Positions 1 through 8,487 are shown, counted from the stretch's first letter. The stretch is DNA of 14,729 nt from JBCDIQ01 sp039024295 (GCA_039024295.1 JBCDIQ010000114.1:1-14729); one strand, 5' to 3'. Made by a program: numbers and translations. The notes: a model not told the origin generated them from the letters alone.

Positions 1-1
1 C

Positions 2-295
2 AGCTACACCTATGGAACCATTTCATTTTCCACGACGAATAAATCGGCACTTGTCCAGGGAACTGAGTTGAAAGGTCAGGCCTTTGTGAAAGTTGATGCA
101 GTTGATGAGGTCGCCACCAATATTGCTACTGTCTACGTAAGTGAAAACCGTGATGCAATTGGGGGAGGACCTGGAGGGAACACGGGAGAAGAAAACCAGT
201 TTGGAGGACTGCCTTATTGGTGTTGGCTGCTTATTGCCATTTTGATTCTCCTCATTCTTGTATGGTTGGCCTGGCAGGTTTTTTCGGAGAATTGA
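2..295 (+). CDS. C-terminal end of a membrane-anchored protein (5' partial)
   Basis: The frame is open from base 2 to a TGA at 293-295 and runs off the left edge, so only the last 97 residues are visible. A TTG at 68 could in principle start a 75-aa protein, but the frame continues upstream without a stop and a truncated larger gene is more likely. The visible part has a stretch rich in Thr, Ser and Val, like an extracytoplasmic beta domain, then a Gly-rich linker (GGGPGG), then one strong transmembrane segment (LPYWCWLL... to ...WLAW) and a very short tail. This suggests a tail-anchored domain facing the periplasm. It lies 126 nt before the CHAT gene on the same strand and could share its transcript. 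I do not recognise the family. Confidence 0.6.
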   Translation, partial: SYTYGTISFSTTNKSALVQGTELKGQAFVKVDAVDEVATNIATVYVSENRDAIGGGPGGNTGEENQFGGLPYWCWLLIAILILLILVWLAWQVFSEN

Positions 296-421
296 TGTAA
301 AGTACAGGAGATGAACGTTTAGTTTACAGCTTTTAGGTGATAGCTAATGGGTTTTTGCAGGAAACAATAGCTTTTCCTGCTGTCATTATTGGCTTTACCT
401 CCCGACACGTTCGCCCCTGCC

Positions 422-3331
422 ATGAAAACACGTCCCCACTTATTGATGGTGGGCATCTGCTGCTATACAGCCAGCTGCCTTGCCAGCCTTTCTCCTCCCA
501 AGGATTCCTTGGAAGCATCTGATTACCTGGATCGAGGGTATAGCCACGAGATGCTGGACAGTGCCATCCTGTACTTGCAGTCCGGTTTAGAATTTTATGA
601 GGAAAAACGAGAAAGGGTAATGTGGGTAAAGGCTGTTGGCAGGCTAGGAGCACGTTTTTACTATGCAGGGAAGATAACAAAGGCACATCAGCTCTTAGCA
701 AGTAGCTTAGCAAAAACTTGGTGGCCTGCTGACCCCTTAACGGCAAAATTGCTCATGTACCAAGGGTATTACCATTTACATTCAGGTGATTATCTCGAAG
801 CAAAAAATCGCTATGAAAAGATTAGGCAAATATATCGTCATCATGAAGTAGAGTGGAAAATTGCTTATAACGCATTTCGAAGCCTTGCTCATATTTACAC
901 ACGACTTGGGGCATACCAGGAAGCACGTGAACTTTTAGAGGTCTCCATACCAATCTTATTGGATGCCAATAAATATGATTTTGCTGCGGATGTATACAGT
1001 GACTTGGGGGTTGTGGTCCGCTATTTGGAGGGGCCTAAGGCTGCTCTTAGGGTTTATGGAGAAGGGCTACAAACTCCGGAGATCAGCACTAAAAGTCAGA
1101 GCTTATTACTGGCTAATCAAGCAGAAGCTTTCAAAGAGGTAGGGGACTTAGCGGCTGCGGAGCATAACACTTTTCAAGCCCTCAGTTTAATCAATGGGAT
1201 GGGATTGCATGAATATGAAATAGGCTGCCATGCAGTTTTAGGGAATGTGTTCACCCGAAAGGAGCAGTATCAAATAGCTAACACACACCTTGACGAAGCG
1301 TTGAGTATTTCCCTCAAATATTACGGTACTCGATTTCGCCGTGAAGTTGGAAAGCTTCAATTGGCCAAAGCAAGAATCTTCCTGGAGCAAGGACAATTGG
1401 ATTCTTGCCTGACCTGGGCACAGCATGCTATCCAATCGGTTGTCCCGAATTACAGCCCCCAAAGCCTGACCGATATTCCTGATGTTGATGAACTGTACCC
1501 CGAGAACACGCTCATGGAATCCCTCGACCTGATAGCGGTGGTGGGAAGGAAGCAGTTTGAGGCCACCGCTGACCTTAAGCTGTTGGAAAAAATTCGTGCT
1601 ACAACTGTGTTGTCCCTGGAAGTCGCAGAACTGTTGCGGTCCACCTATTCCCTGGAGGGTTCTCATCTTAAACTTCAGGCGGATTCTCATCAGCAATTTG
1701 AGCGTGCACTTTGGGCGACCTGGAAATTGTACGAATCAACCACAAGCCCTCAATACTTGGGATATGCCTTTGACTTGATCGAAAAAAGCAGGGCAGTTCG
1801 ACTCAAATCCCAGTTGAAGGACCTACACGCCCGGACCCACGCGGGAATTCCGGAAGCCCTGCTAGCAGCGGAGCAGAAATTTGCCCTGGAGAAGGGCTAT
1901 TTGGTGAAAAAGACCTACGAACTCAGGCAAGAGATCGCAAAAGTGGGGGAAGACGAGCGAGACGAGCTGCTTCATGAATTGGCTGAAATGCAACGGCGCA
2001 CAGCTTCCTTGCGGCATCAAAGCGATTCAATTATTTCCCTGCTTGAAACAGGGTTCCCCAAGTACCATGAACTAAAGTATGCCGTTCAGCCCCTGACCTG
2101 GCAGGAAGTACAGGATCAACTGGCCCAGCGGGGAGAAAATATGCTGTTGTACTTTTGGGGAGAGGAACACCTGTTTTGCCTTTCCACTACAGATGCTGGT
2201 GGTCAACTGACTGTCATTCCCAATGCAGATTCTCTTAAAGGTCAGCTAGCTCAATTTTCCCACCAATTACGAATGCCTTCTGCTACTAACGGAAAGGCTG
2301 AGCGAGCAGCTTTTAGCAATTTTGTTCAGGGAGCATATGGGTGGTATACCCAATTGAAGTTGGAAGAAATCCTTAAGCATACTACTCGAGAGCGATTGGT
2401 GGTCATCCCGGATGGGGGACTGGCATATTTGCCGTTTGAAGTCCTGTTGACCTCGCAGGTACAACCCCCTCATACGGTCGATTATTCACCTCTGCCCTAT
2501 TTAATGAAGAATCATCGTGTCTATTACGAATATGCTGCAGGATTTTTGGTGCAGCAACCTGATCCTCCTGCTGCAAAACACCGGTTTCTCGCTTTCGCTC
2601 CCTCCTATACGACTTCCAAGGAAACCACAGCACTGTCTGTGTTAGATGCAGACCTATTTGCCAATCAATTCTCCCCCTTGGCAGGCAGCATGGAAAGGTC
2701 TCAGCAACTTGCCGACCTGATGCAGGGTAGCTCTTTGCCGGGGAATCATGCAACAGAGGCTCAGCTAAAAGCTTCCATAGAAGAATTTCAAATGCTACAC
2801 TTTGCCATGCATGGCTTTATCAACGAGAACGCTCCGCTCTATTCGGGGTTGGTCTGCCAGCCGGAGACCACTTCTTTCCCAGACGATGGCATTCTGTACG
2901 CCTATGAACTGTATCAAATGAACCTCTCAGCTGAATTGGCGGTACTCGCTGCTTGCAACACTGGGAACGGCCAAATGGCCCAGGGAGAAGGGGTCATGAG
3001 TTTGGCGCGTGCCTTTCGATATGCTGGCTGTCCCAGTGTAGTTGCTACCTTATGGCCCGTACAGAATGCTAGCTCCGGTCAAATTATGCAGCACTTCTAC
3101 GAAGGGATTTCGAATGGGCTCGCAAAAGATCAAGCCTTGCAAGCTGCTCAGGAGGCATTTTTAGCAGAAAATCCCTATGCACCGCCGTATGAATGGGCGG
3201 GAATGGTGCTGACGGGGAATCCGGAGGCGATTGGAAAAGAAAAATACCCCTTGGAAATAGCTTTTTGGATCTTGGCGTTAATGGGAGGATGTCTTGGGGC
3301 ATTTGTGGCTTTAAGAAGGAGAAACGCGTGA
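422..3331 (+). CDS. TPR repeat and CHAT-domain (caspase-like) protein with predicted signal peptide and C-terminal membrane anchor
   Basis: CHAT domains are clan CD cysteine peptidase-like domains, usually joined to TPR repeats that sense a partner or ligand. I start at ATG 422 rather than the in-frame TTG at 389, because the ATG opens directly into a signal-like segment (MKTRPHLLMVGICCYTASC). This gives 969 aa. Residues about 30-400 form helical TPR-type repeats (pieces such as YHLHSGDYLEAKNRYEKI and RSLAHIYTRLGAYQEARELL). About 475-545 is a charged coiled coil. About 580-935 is the CHAT domain, with the usual PDGGLAYLPFEVLL segment, the catalytic His at 797 (HFAMHG) and Cys at 845 (LAACNTGNG), followed by the typical GEGVMSLARAFRYAGC and VVATLWPV. 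Residues 943-962 form a transmembrane helix ending in ALRRRNA. An N-terminal signal with a C-terminal anchor and basic tail implies the protease faces the periplasm; that topology is inferred. TASC near residue 19 could also be a poor lipobox. The substrate is unknown and no target gene is obvious nearby. Confidence 0.9.
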   Translation: MKTRPHLLMVGICCYTASCLASLSPPKDSLEASDYLDRGYSHEMLDSAILYLQSGLEFYEEKRERVMWVKAVGRLGARFYYAGKITKAHQLLASSLAKTWWPADPLTAKLLMYQGYYHLHSGDYLEAKNRYEKIRQIYRHHEVEWKIAYNAFRSLAHIYTRLGAYQEARELLEVSIPILLDANKYDFAADVYSDLGVVVRYLEGPKAALRVYGEGLQTPEISTKSQSLLLANQAEAFKEVGDLAAAEHNTFQALSLINGMGLHEYEIGCHAVLGNVFTRKEQYQIANTHLDEALSISLKYYGTRFRREVGKLQLAKARIFLEQGQLDSCLTWAQHAIQSVVPNYSPQSLTDIPDVDELYPENTLMESLDLIAVVGRKQFEATADLKLLEKIRATTVLSLEVAELLRSTYSLEGSHLKLQADSHQQFERALWATWKLYESTTSPQYLGYAFDLIEKSRAVRLKSQLKDLHARTHAGIPEALLAAEQKFALEKGYLVKKTYELRQEIAKVGEDERDELLHELAEMQRRTASLRHQSDSIISLLETGFPKYHELKYAVQPLTWQEVQDQLAQRGENMLLYFWGEEHLFCLSTTDAGGQLTVIPNADSLKGQLAQFSHQLRMPSATNGKAERAAFSNFVQGAYGWYTQLKLEEILKHTTRERLVVIPDGGLAYLPFEVLLTSQVQPPHTVDYSPLPYLMKNHRVYYEYAAGFLVQQPDPPAAKHRFLAFAPSYTTSKETTALSVLDADLFANQFSPLAGSMERSQQLADLMQGSSLPGNHATEAQLKASIEEFQMLHFAMHGFINENAPLYSGLVCQPETTSFPDDGILYAYELYQMNLSAELAVLAACNTGNGQMAQGEGVMSLARAFRYAGCPSVVATLWPVQNASSGQIMQHFYEGISNGLAKDQALQAAQEAFLAENPYAPPYEWAGMVLTGNPEAIGKEKYPLEIAFWILALMGGCLGAFVALRRRNA

Positions 3332-3383
3332 ATAAGATTCCTTCCACAATCTGCCCATCTTACGTGATATAACTTAACCATTT

Positions 3384-3413
3384 CTGTGGCCTCCCTTTTA
3401 GTTGGCCTTACAG
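3384..3413 (+). terminator. Imperfect hairpin after the CHAT gene, possible terminator
   Basis: CTGTGGCC (3384-3391) can pair with GGCC-TT-ACAG (3404-3413), with a 2-nt bulge and a 12-nt loop. It lies 52 nt past the CHAT stop codon. There is no following T-run, so it is at best a weak or non-canonical terminator, or a transcript-end stabilising hairpin. Confidence 0.25.
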
Positions 3414-3440
3414 GATGGACTATAGAATTACAACTTAGGT

Positions 3441-3471
3441 TTTACGGTGGTAAGTACGTTAGGTAAATTTG
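3441..3471 (+). promoter_or_regulatory. Bacteroidota-type promoter-like element upstream of the beta-barrel gene
   Basis: A perfect match to the TAnnTTTG -7 box (TAAATTTG, 3464-3471) sits 19 nt after TTTA (3441-3444), a one-mismatch match to the TTTG -33 box. It lies about 137 nt before the ATG at 3609, in an otherwise gene-free 277-nt gap. The same words, TTTACGG followed by TAAATTTG, recur in front of the ccm operon. Assignment is by consensus only. Confidence 0.45.
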
Positions 3472-3608
3472 AGGTACACGGGAAAACTGAATCATAAAGA
3501 AACGGGTTAAAACTACTTGGATAGATTAAACTTTTGTTGGACCTCAAAACTTTAGCTTCAGTCGCCTATCCCAATGATCAATTGGTTTCACCGCTCATTT
3601 TACCTCTC

Positions 3609-4631
3609 ATGAAGCAGCTACTACACGTACTTCTGACCTTTCTGCTTTCAGTCAACTGCCTATTTGCCCAGGTATATACTGAAAAGCAAACTCGTCACCG
3701 CTTTGCACAGCTCAACCTGGGAGTTGGCTATCAGACCAGCCTTGGTGGAAATGTACATTTTCTCGATGAAAATGGAGGCATACAGGCTCAATCTTTAGGC
3801 TTATTTCACGGGCCAAGGGTGCTAATCGGTGGTACACACTTTTGGGGCCATGCAGATTTTTACCTCTCCATTCCCTTGTTTATCACCGGCTTTTCCCAAA
3901 ATAACCAGAAAGTATCGGCCTCCAATGGGGTAGAATCGGTTTTTAAATTCTACCCCTGGCGCATTCAGCACAACAAAATCCGCCCCTTCATAGGTGCCTC
4001 ATTGGCGCCGTTTTACTTTGAGCAACGTAATGAAAACCTGGCCTTTGGAAATGGGCCAGAGCTTGATCACATAGGGGTCCCGTTGCATGGAGGTTTCACG
4101 TTCAACCGGAACAATCACCTCGTTGAATTAGGGCTAATGTGGAACTACAACCACGAACAGGCTTATTACATTTCCCGCATGGAAAGGGCCAATGTGGAAA
4201 CTCCACCCTTTTATGTCAACCTTTCCTACCGCCTCATGATAGAAACCACCCTGAGTGCTGAAGAATCCTGGGAATCTGGTAGAACTGCCTACGTGACCGA
4301 AAAACTGGAAGAACAAAAGCGGCTCAACAGTTTCCATTTGGGAGTAGGGCTTTCTTCCGCTTGGTGGCTGGAAAGAAGCAGCTACAACGAAGTAAATAGG
4401 CCCTATGTGGAAATTCCCGAAGTTTCCATTATGCCAGATGTTACTATCGGCTATTATCTGCATAAACCGGACTTCCAATTTGCGGCGGCCTTCAGGCGGT
4501 ATAGCAGTTCGACAGACTCATACGGGACAGTACAAGAACTCAGGCGTACTTCTTTGGTATTAGAAGGAACCAAGTTTTTATTCGACTATCATGGATTCGT
4601 GCCTTTTATAGGACCTGCCATCAGCAGGTAA
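3609..4631 (+). CDS. Outer-membrane beta-barrel protein, part before an in-frame stop
   Basis: I start at ATG 3609, because it begins a clean signal peptide (MKQLLHVLLTFLLSV..CLFAQ) with probable cleavage after Gln21. The frame extends upstream to a TTG at 3534, but those residues would precede the signal peptide. The rest is alternating aromatic and polar strands with Gly turns, as in outer-membrane beta-barrels; there are no hydrophobic helices. The protein has two similar halves. LGVG occurs at 37-40 and 244-247, PFIG at 126-129 and 332-335, and H-x-G-x-TF at 160-165 and, past the stop, at 363-368. The TAA at codon 341 (4629-4631) cuts the second half. Reading continues in the same frame to 4898 with barrel-like sequence, so this CDS is probably a truncated remnant of a roughly 429-residue protein. 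The function of the barrel is unknown. A promoter-like element lies upstream, and the 3' end converges on ccmF. Confidence 0.7.
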   Translation: MKQLLHVLLTFLLSVNCLFAQVYTEKQTRHRFAQLNLGVGYQTSLGGNVHFLDENGGIQAQSLGLFHGPRVLIGGTHFWGHADFYLSIPLFITGFSQNNQKVSASNGVESVFKFYPWRIQHNKIRPFIGASLAPFYFEQRNENLAFGNGPELDHIGVPLHGGFTFNRNNHLVELGLMWNYNHEQAYYISRMERANVETPPFYVNLSYRLMIETTLSAEESWESGRTAYVTEKLEEQKRLNSFHLGVGLSSAWWLERSSYNEVNRPYVEIPEVSIMPDVTIGYYLHKPDFQFAAAFRRYSSSTDSYGTVQELRRTSLVLEGTKFLFDYHGFVPFIGPAISR

Positions 4632-4898
4632 TGGCTGGAATTCACGGAGTCTTTTGAGGGACTACCTACACAAGATAAAATGGTGAGTAAGATACACTAT
4701 GGGCTAACCTTTGGGTGGGACATTCGCCCCAACCGTCTCCAAAGCTGGATCTTACGGACAAATTTGCGCTGGTTTCCTAACCTGGATTTAGAGGTGGCTG
4801 ACGGCCAGGTAATTTCCTTCGATAACATCGAATTCAATTTTATCCAGCTTATCGTGTACCTCGACCGGATGATCAAGATCAATGGAGGTAAAAAGTAA
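4632..4898 (+). pseudogene. Orphan C-terminal part of the beta-barrel gene, cut off by an in-frame TAA
   Basis: These 88 codons after the TAA at 4629-4631 stay in the same frame as the upstream gene and continue its second barrel half: WLEFTESF directly after the stop, then KIHYGLTFGWDI, LRTNLRWFPN and a last strand FNFIQLIVYLDRMI. An internal ATG at 4680 gives a 72-aa reading frame, but it has no signal peptide and starts mid-barrel, so it is not a credible separate gene. Placing the two halves side by side puts the stop opposite Phe135, and TAC or TAT (Tyr) to TAA is a single base change. The whole locus 3609-4898 is therefore best read as one gene with one nonsense codon, or a base-call error. 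The TAA that ends it is 2 nt from the ccmF stop on the other strand. Confidence 0.7.
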
Positions 4899-4900
4899 AC

Positions 4901-7900
4901 CTACCCCTTTACCCGTCTGTATATCGCCAGTAAGAAGCCAAAGGTCAGAATAAAGGTTCCCAGCCACAGCACATTGATCCAGGGCTTGCTGATGGCCTTG
5001 AATACCACCATGTCCTGATCAGGGTTGAGGAGCTCCTGAATTTGAAACTGCATGCTGCCATCTTTGGGGTTGATGCCCACAAAAGCCATGCTCATGTGAA
5101 GCGGTTCAATATTAGCTTCGATCATGCCGGGCTTACCTTCTTTGCTCACCAGATAAATGGGATCTGCATAAAATGTGTCTGAACCTGCGGTGGCAAACAT
5201 CCGGGCGGCTGCCGCGATCTCAAATTTCTTCATCTCCTCCCGCTGGCTTAGGTCATAAACTGTGCCCAAAATCAGCGTATTCTGCCCAATATGGGCAGTA
5301 TCTCCCACCTTGAGGTTCAGGTCGTGGTAGCGGTACTTAGGCTCCATTTCCTCATCATTGGGCGTCCAGGAGACATGCACATAAATGTCTCGGTCCAGAT
5401 ACACCTTACGAGAAGGGTGCGCAATGATGCTGCCCATTGTTTCATTGTCCTCTGCTTCGGGATACAGCACAAATTTATGGGAAGAATCGGTGAGGGCACG
5501 GAACTGTAGTCCATACAGCACCCGGTTGTTGATGTGCTTGGGGCGGAGGTACTTCAGGTTGGTGTTGAGGAACCATTCTGTGTACTCCATGTCAATTTCT
5601 CCGTCAAGGTCAGGACTCATGGAGCCAGACCGGTCTGAAGTAGGGTGAATCACAGATTCTCCTTCTTCTTTCTTCAGGAATACATCCCTGGGCAGCACCA
5701 TGGCAAATACATCGCCAGTGGAATCCCGGAAGCTCACCTTGAATGCAGAAGCGTTTTCTTCAATTACCTGAATGTCTTTGACAGGCTTTTGAGCTTCTTT
5801 TCGTCCGAGATAGGTGACTTCATAGCCCTTGATGTACCTGGGCTTGTCTTTTACCAGTAGGACATTGTCTGCCTTTTCTTGCTCTGGAAAGCCATTTAGC
5901 TGATCTGGCGTGAGGTTTTTGGAGATGACTTCATCGTATCCGGAAGAAAAGAGCATGCCCAATAGCATGAGCGCAAAACCAATGTGTGCAAGGCTTCCTC
6001 CCATCATCATCAGCTTCACTTTCTTTGTAGCAACCATCGAAATGAGCACATCCAGATTGGCAACAAAGCTGAAAATGGCGCTGAACAGCAATAATTCATC
6101 CGCCAATACCACAAAGGCAAATTCAATATATTTGAACAGTGCCTGAGCAAATCCCGCTTCGCCTGCCTGTTCCAATAAGGTTTGGGCCTTACTATGGTAG
6201 GCAAATTCCATCTCGTAGTAAAACAAGGCAACCAGAACAGCGGAGCCAGCAACCATGGCGACCACAAATGGGCGGAACAGGGCATCAACGACAGATTTAT
6301 CACGTCCTTTTTTCCACCACAGGAACTGCGCCATACCTGATAACACCCCAAAGCCCACCGCAAACCATACATTCCATTTGTAATAGAAATACTGGAGTTC
6401 AGGAGGGGGTGCTACGTTTGAGCCAAATATTTTGTTGAATACCGGGAGCGAAGTCGAAAGCAATACTACGGCAGAAGAGAAAAGGAACACCAACACTCCC
6501 AGGAAAAGGAAGAATTCTGCTGACCAAACCTTAGCTTCGTCCACCTTGGCAGGAATCTCCTTCCAGCGTAGGGCCATGAGCACGACAATGCCAATCGCAT
6601 AAACGAGGCACAAAACGAGCAATTGACCGGACAACCCTAGGTCTGTAAAGGTGTGAACCGAGGTGTCACCCAAAATTCCGGAACGGGTCAAAAAGGTCGC
6701 ATACAGCACCAGCAGGAAAGTGAGAATCACCAGGATCATGCTAAGGCGCAGGTGCGTACGGGCTTTTTGGTAAATGACCATGATGTGCAAGGAGGCAACG
6801 CCTACCAGCCAGGGCACAAGGGAGCCATTTTCAACAGGGTCCCAGTTCCAATAGCCACCAAAGTTGAGGGTTTCATATGCCCAGTATCCGCCCATAATGA
6901 TGCCTACGCCCAGGATCATGACTGAAAAGATGGTCCAGGGAGTAGCAGGGCGAATCCATTCTTTGTATTTGCGTTTCACCAGGCCGGCAACCACAAATGC
7001 AAACGGAACTGTGGTCGAGGCAAATCCCAGGAAGAGCGTTGGCGGGTGAATTACCATCCAATAGTTCTGGAGCAATGGGTTCAATCCTGTACCATTGCTA
7101 GGGATAAAATCAGGGTTCTGCTGGAAGGCCTCTGCATCCGGCAGGGCATCCCTGAGCATAACGAAGGGCGTACTGCCTACTTTCCAGAGATCAGCAGGAA
7201 ACATGGCTGCCCCAAGGGCAATGGCCAACATGCTTAGGCCTGCGAAAATATCTGCTGGCTGTGGGGCTTGCTCCCCTGATTGGCGAAGGCTAACCCCAAA
7301 CAAGCTGGCATAGCCAGCAGTCCCAATCAGCAATAGTGTGAAAATGGCGTGGCTAAAGGAGTCAAAACTTGACGTAATGCTCCAGTCAAAGTAGAAACCC
7401 ATTTGGCCGCGAACAATCATCGCCAGGACAATCAGCCCCATCATGACCGTACCCAAATGGAAAGCACCATTCAACGGAGAGGTACCCTGGGGGGATGATG
7501 TTTGCTTCCATAATTGGTAGCCTGCATAAGCCAAGGGAAGGGCTGCCAATAAAATATAAATGCCATACACCCATCCTTGTCCAGCATAAACACCCAGGAT
7601 CATCGAGCTTAGGATCAATTCTACCGAGGCAATGGTGGCCATGACCAGGTTACGCCACTCGGTGTCGAGTCGCCACATCAAGATGCCTCCCAGTACGCAG
7701 TGCCAGAAGCACCACAGCAAAAAGCTGCCTTCCTGGCCCTCCCAGAAGCACGATATCATATAATAAACCGGTAACTCGTTGGAAGAGTGGGACCACACGT
7801 AATGGTACTCATACCGATGGTGGTAGATCAAAAGGAAGAGGGTGACAATAACCCCTAGGATACTGAAAATATGGGCACCGAAAGCACCTAGTCCCAGGCG

Positions 7901-8020
7901 TTCCCACTTTTTTGCTTCCGTTCCGGTCTCTTTTTCAGCAAATACAAAGCTGACCATTGCTACAAGTGCAGCAGCAAAGGCCAGGGCCACAAACATTTCA
8001 CCTGCAAATCCGCCTGTCAT
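4901..8020 (-). CDS. ccmF: Cytochrome c heme lyase subunit CcmF (CcsA/CcmF/NrfE family)
   Basis: CcmF receives heme from CcmE and joins it to apocytochrome c on the periplasmic side of the inner membrane. The protein has 1039 residues and many transmembrane helices. Family signs are the early FWEGQEGSFLLWCFWH segment, the WWD-type heme-handling motif at residues 388-403 (GGYWNWDPVENGSLVPW; W391, W393, D394), the FLTRSGILGD segment after it, and a final helix (VLWLGTFILTFGFLLAIYRR). It is much longer than the roughly 650-residue enterobacterial CcmF. The excess is a large soluble, presumably periplasmic region at about residues 690-1005 before the last helix, as is usual in Bacteroidota. The ATG at 8018-8020 overlaps the ccmE TGA in an ATGA arrangement, so translation is probably coupled. 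It is the last gene of the ccmC-D-E-F run. Confidence 0.93.
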   Translation of the reverse strand: MTGGFAGEMFVALAFAAALVAMVSFVFAEKETGTEAKKWERLGLGAFGAHIFSILGVIVTLFLLIYHHRYEYHYVWSHSSNELPVYYMISCFWEGQEGSFLLWCFWHCVLGGILMWRLDTEWRNLVMATIASVELILSSMILGVYAGQGWVYGIYILLAALPLAYAGYQLWKQTSSPQGTSPLNGAFHLGTVMMGLIVLAMIVRGQMGFYFDWSITSSFDSFSHAIFTLLLIGTAGYASLFGVSLRQSGEQAPQPADIFAGLSMLAIALGAAMFPADLWKVGSTPFVMLRDALPDAEAFQQNPDFIPSNGTGLNPLLQNYWMVIHPPTLFLGFASTTVPFAFVVAGLVKRKYKEWIRPATPWTIFSVMILGVGIIMGGYWAYETLNFGGYWNWDPVENGSLVPWLVGVASLHIMVIYQKARTHLRLSMILVILTFLLVLYATFLTRSGILGDTSVHTFTDLGLSGQLLVLCLVYAIGIVVLMALRWKEIPAKVDEAKVWSAEFFLFLGVLVFLFSSAVVLLSTSLPVFNKIFGSNVAPPPELQYFYYKWNVWFAVGFGVLSGMAQFLWWKKGRDKSVVDALFRPFVVAMVAGSAVLVALFYYEMEFAYHSKAQTLLEQAGEAGFAQALFKYIEFAFVVLADELLLFSAIFSFVANLDVLISMVATKKVKLMMMGGSLAHIGFALMLLGMLFSSGYDEVISKNLTPDQLNGFPEQEKADNVLLVKDKPRYIKGYEVTYLGRKEAQKPVKDIQVIEENASAFKVSFRDSTGDVFAMVLPRDVFLKKEEGESVIHPTSDRSGSMSPDLDGEIDMEYTEWFLNTNLKYLRPKHINNRVLYGLQFRALTDSSHKFVLYPEAEDNETMGSIIAHPSRKVYLDRDIYVHVSWTPNDEEMEPKYRYHDLNLKVGDTAHIGQNTLILGTVYDLSQREEMKKFEIAAAARMFATAGSDTFYADPIYLVSKEGKPGMIEANIEPLHMSMAFVGINPKDGSMQFQIQELLNPDQDMVVFKAISKPWINVLWLGTFILTFGFLLAIYRRVKG

Positions 8021-8424
8021 AAAGCTGTCTGTTCAAGTTTAACTTCAGTTTCCTCGTATTTCGATGGGCATTTGGTGATGATCTTATCAGCCACAAAGGC
8101 CATGTTTCCGGAGGACAGTTTATCATATCCCCCAATCAGGACGACTTTTTCCGCTTGATCAAAGTTATTAGGCTTTGGATCAAAAAAGTGGACCAGCTCT
8201 ATGTTGTTCAGGCTGTCCTGAACATAGAACTTGAACAGATCCGCTTCGGGATCGTAGCTGGCCTGATCACGGTTCACCCATTCTCCAGCAATGTGAACAC
8301 GTTTACCGCTTTCTTTAGCGGTTACGAAATCTGCGTATGAGCTGGTATTAGAAGCGAAATTAACCCCTAATGCCACAAGAAAAATTGCAGCAGCCACAAG
8401 GAGGATGATTCGACTAGGTTTCAT
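8017..8424 (-). CDS. ccmE: Heme chaperone CcmE, CXXXY variant
   Basis: CcmE carries heme covalently from CcmC to CcmF in the periplasm. The 135-residue protein has one N-terminal anchor helix (IILLVAAAIFLVALGV) and then an OB-fold-like domain (RVHIAGEWV, LFKFYVQDS, KVVLIGGYD). The heme-binding site reads KCPSKY, with Cys119 and Tyr123. This is CXXXY instead of the enterobacterial HXXXY, the variant known from archaea and some bacteria, which often goes with a missing CcmH. I start at ATG 8424. A TTG at 8463 would add 13 polar residues before the positively charged start of the anchor and is less likely. It overlaps ccmF by 4 nt and is separated from ccmD by 63 nt. Confidence 0.9.
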   Translation of the reverse strand: MKPSRIILLVAAAIFLVALGVNFASNTSSYADFVTAKESGKRVHIAGEWVNRDQASYDPEADLFKFYVQDSLNNIELVHFFDPKPNNFDQAEKVVLIGGYDKLSSGNMAFVADKIITKCPSKYEETEVKLEQTAL

Positions 8425-8487
8425 ATCGTTTTTGTAAGCTTTTGTGTTGTTACTGACTAGCAAGTTGAATTGTTAGCCCAAAACAAA

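Noticed and set aside
296..421. Small RNA or promoter in the 126-nt gap before the CHAT gene
   Set aside because: I found no TAnnTTTG element and only a 5-bp TAAA/TTTA-type pairing, which is not convincing.
333..746. 137-aa open frame on the minus strand
   Set aside because: It lies opposite the start of the CHAT gene, and its translation shows no domain, signal or composition typical of a protein; it is a shadow of the real gene.
3384..3413. Strong intrinsic terminator after the CHAT gene
   Set aside because: The stem is short and bulged and there is no T-run, so it is listed only as a low-confidence hairpin.
4680..4898. Separate 72-aa gene starting at ATG 4680
   Set aside because: It is in frame with, and completes, the broken barrel gene; it has no signal peptide and starts in the middle of a barrel half.
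5291..6438. Several plus-strand open frames of 70-100 aa
   Set aside because: They lie inside ccmF, whose protein is well supported throughout; none has its own recognisable features.
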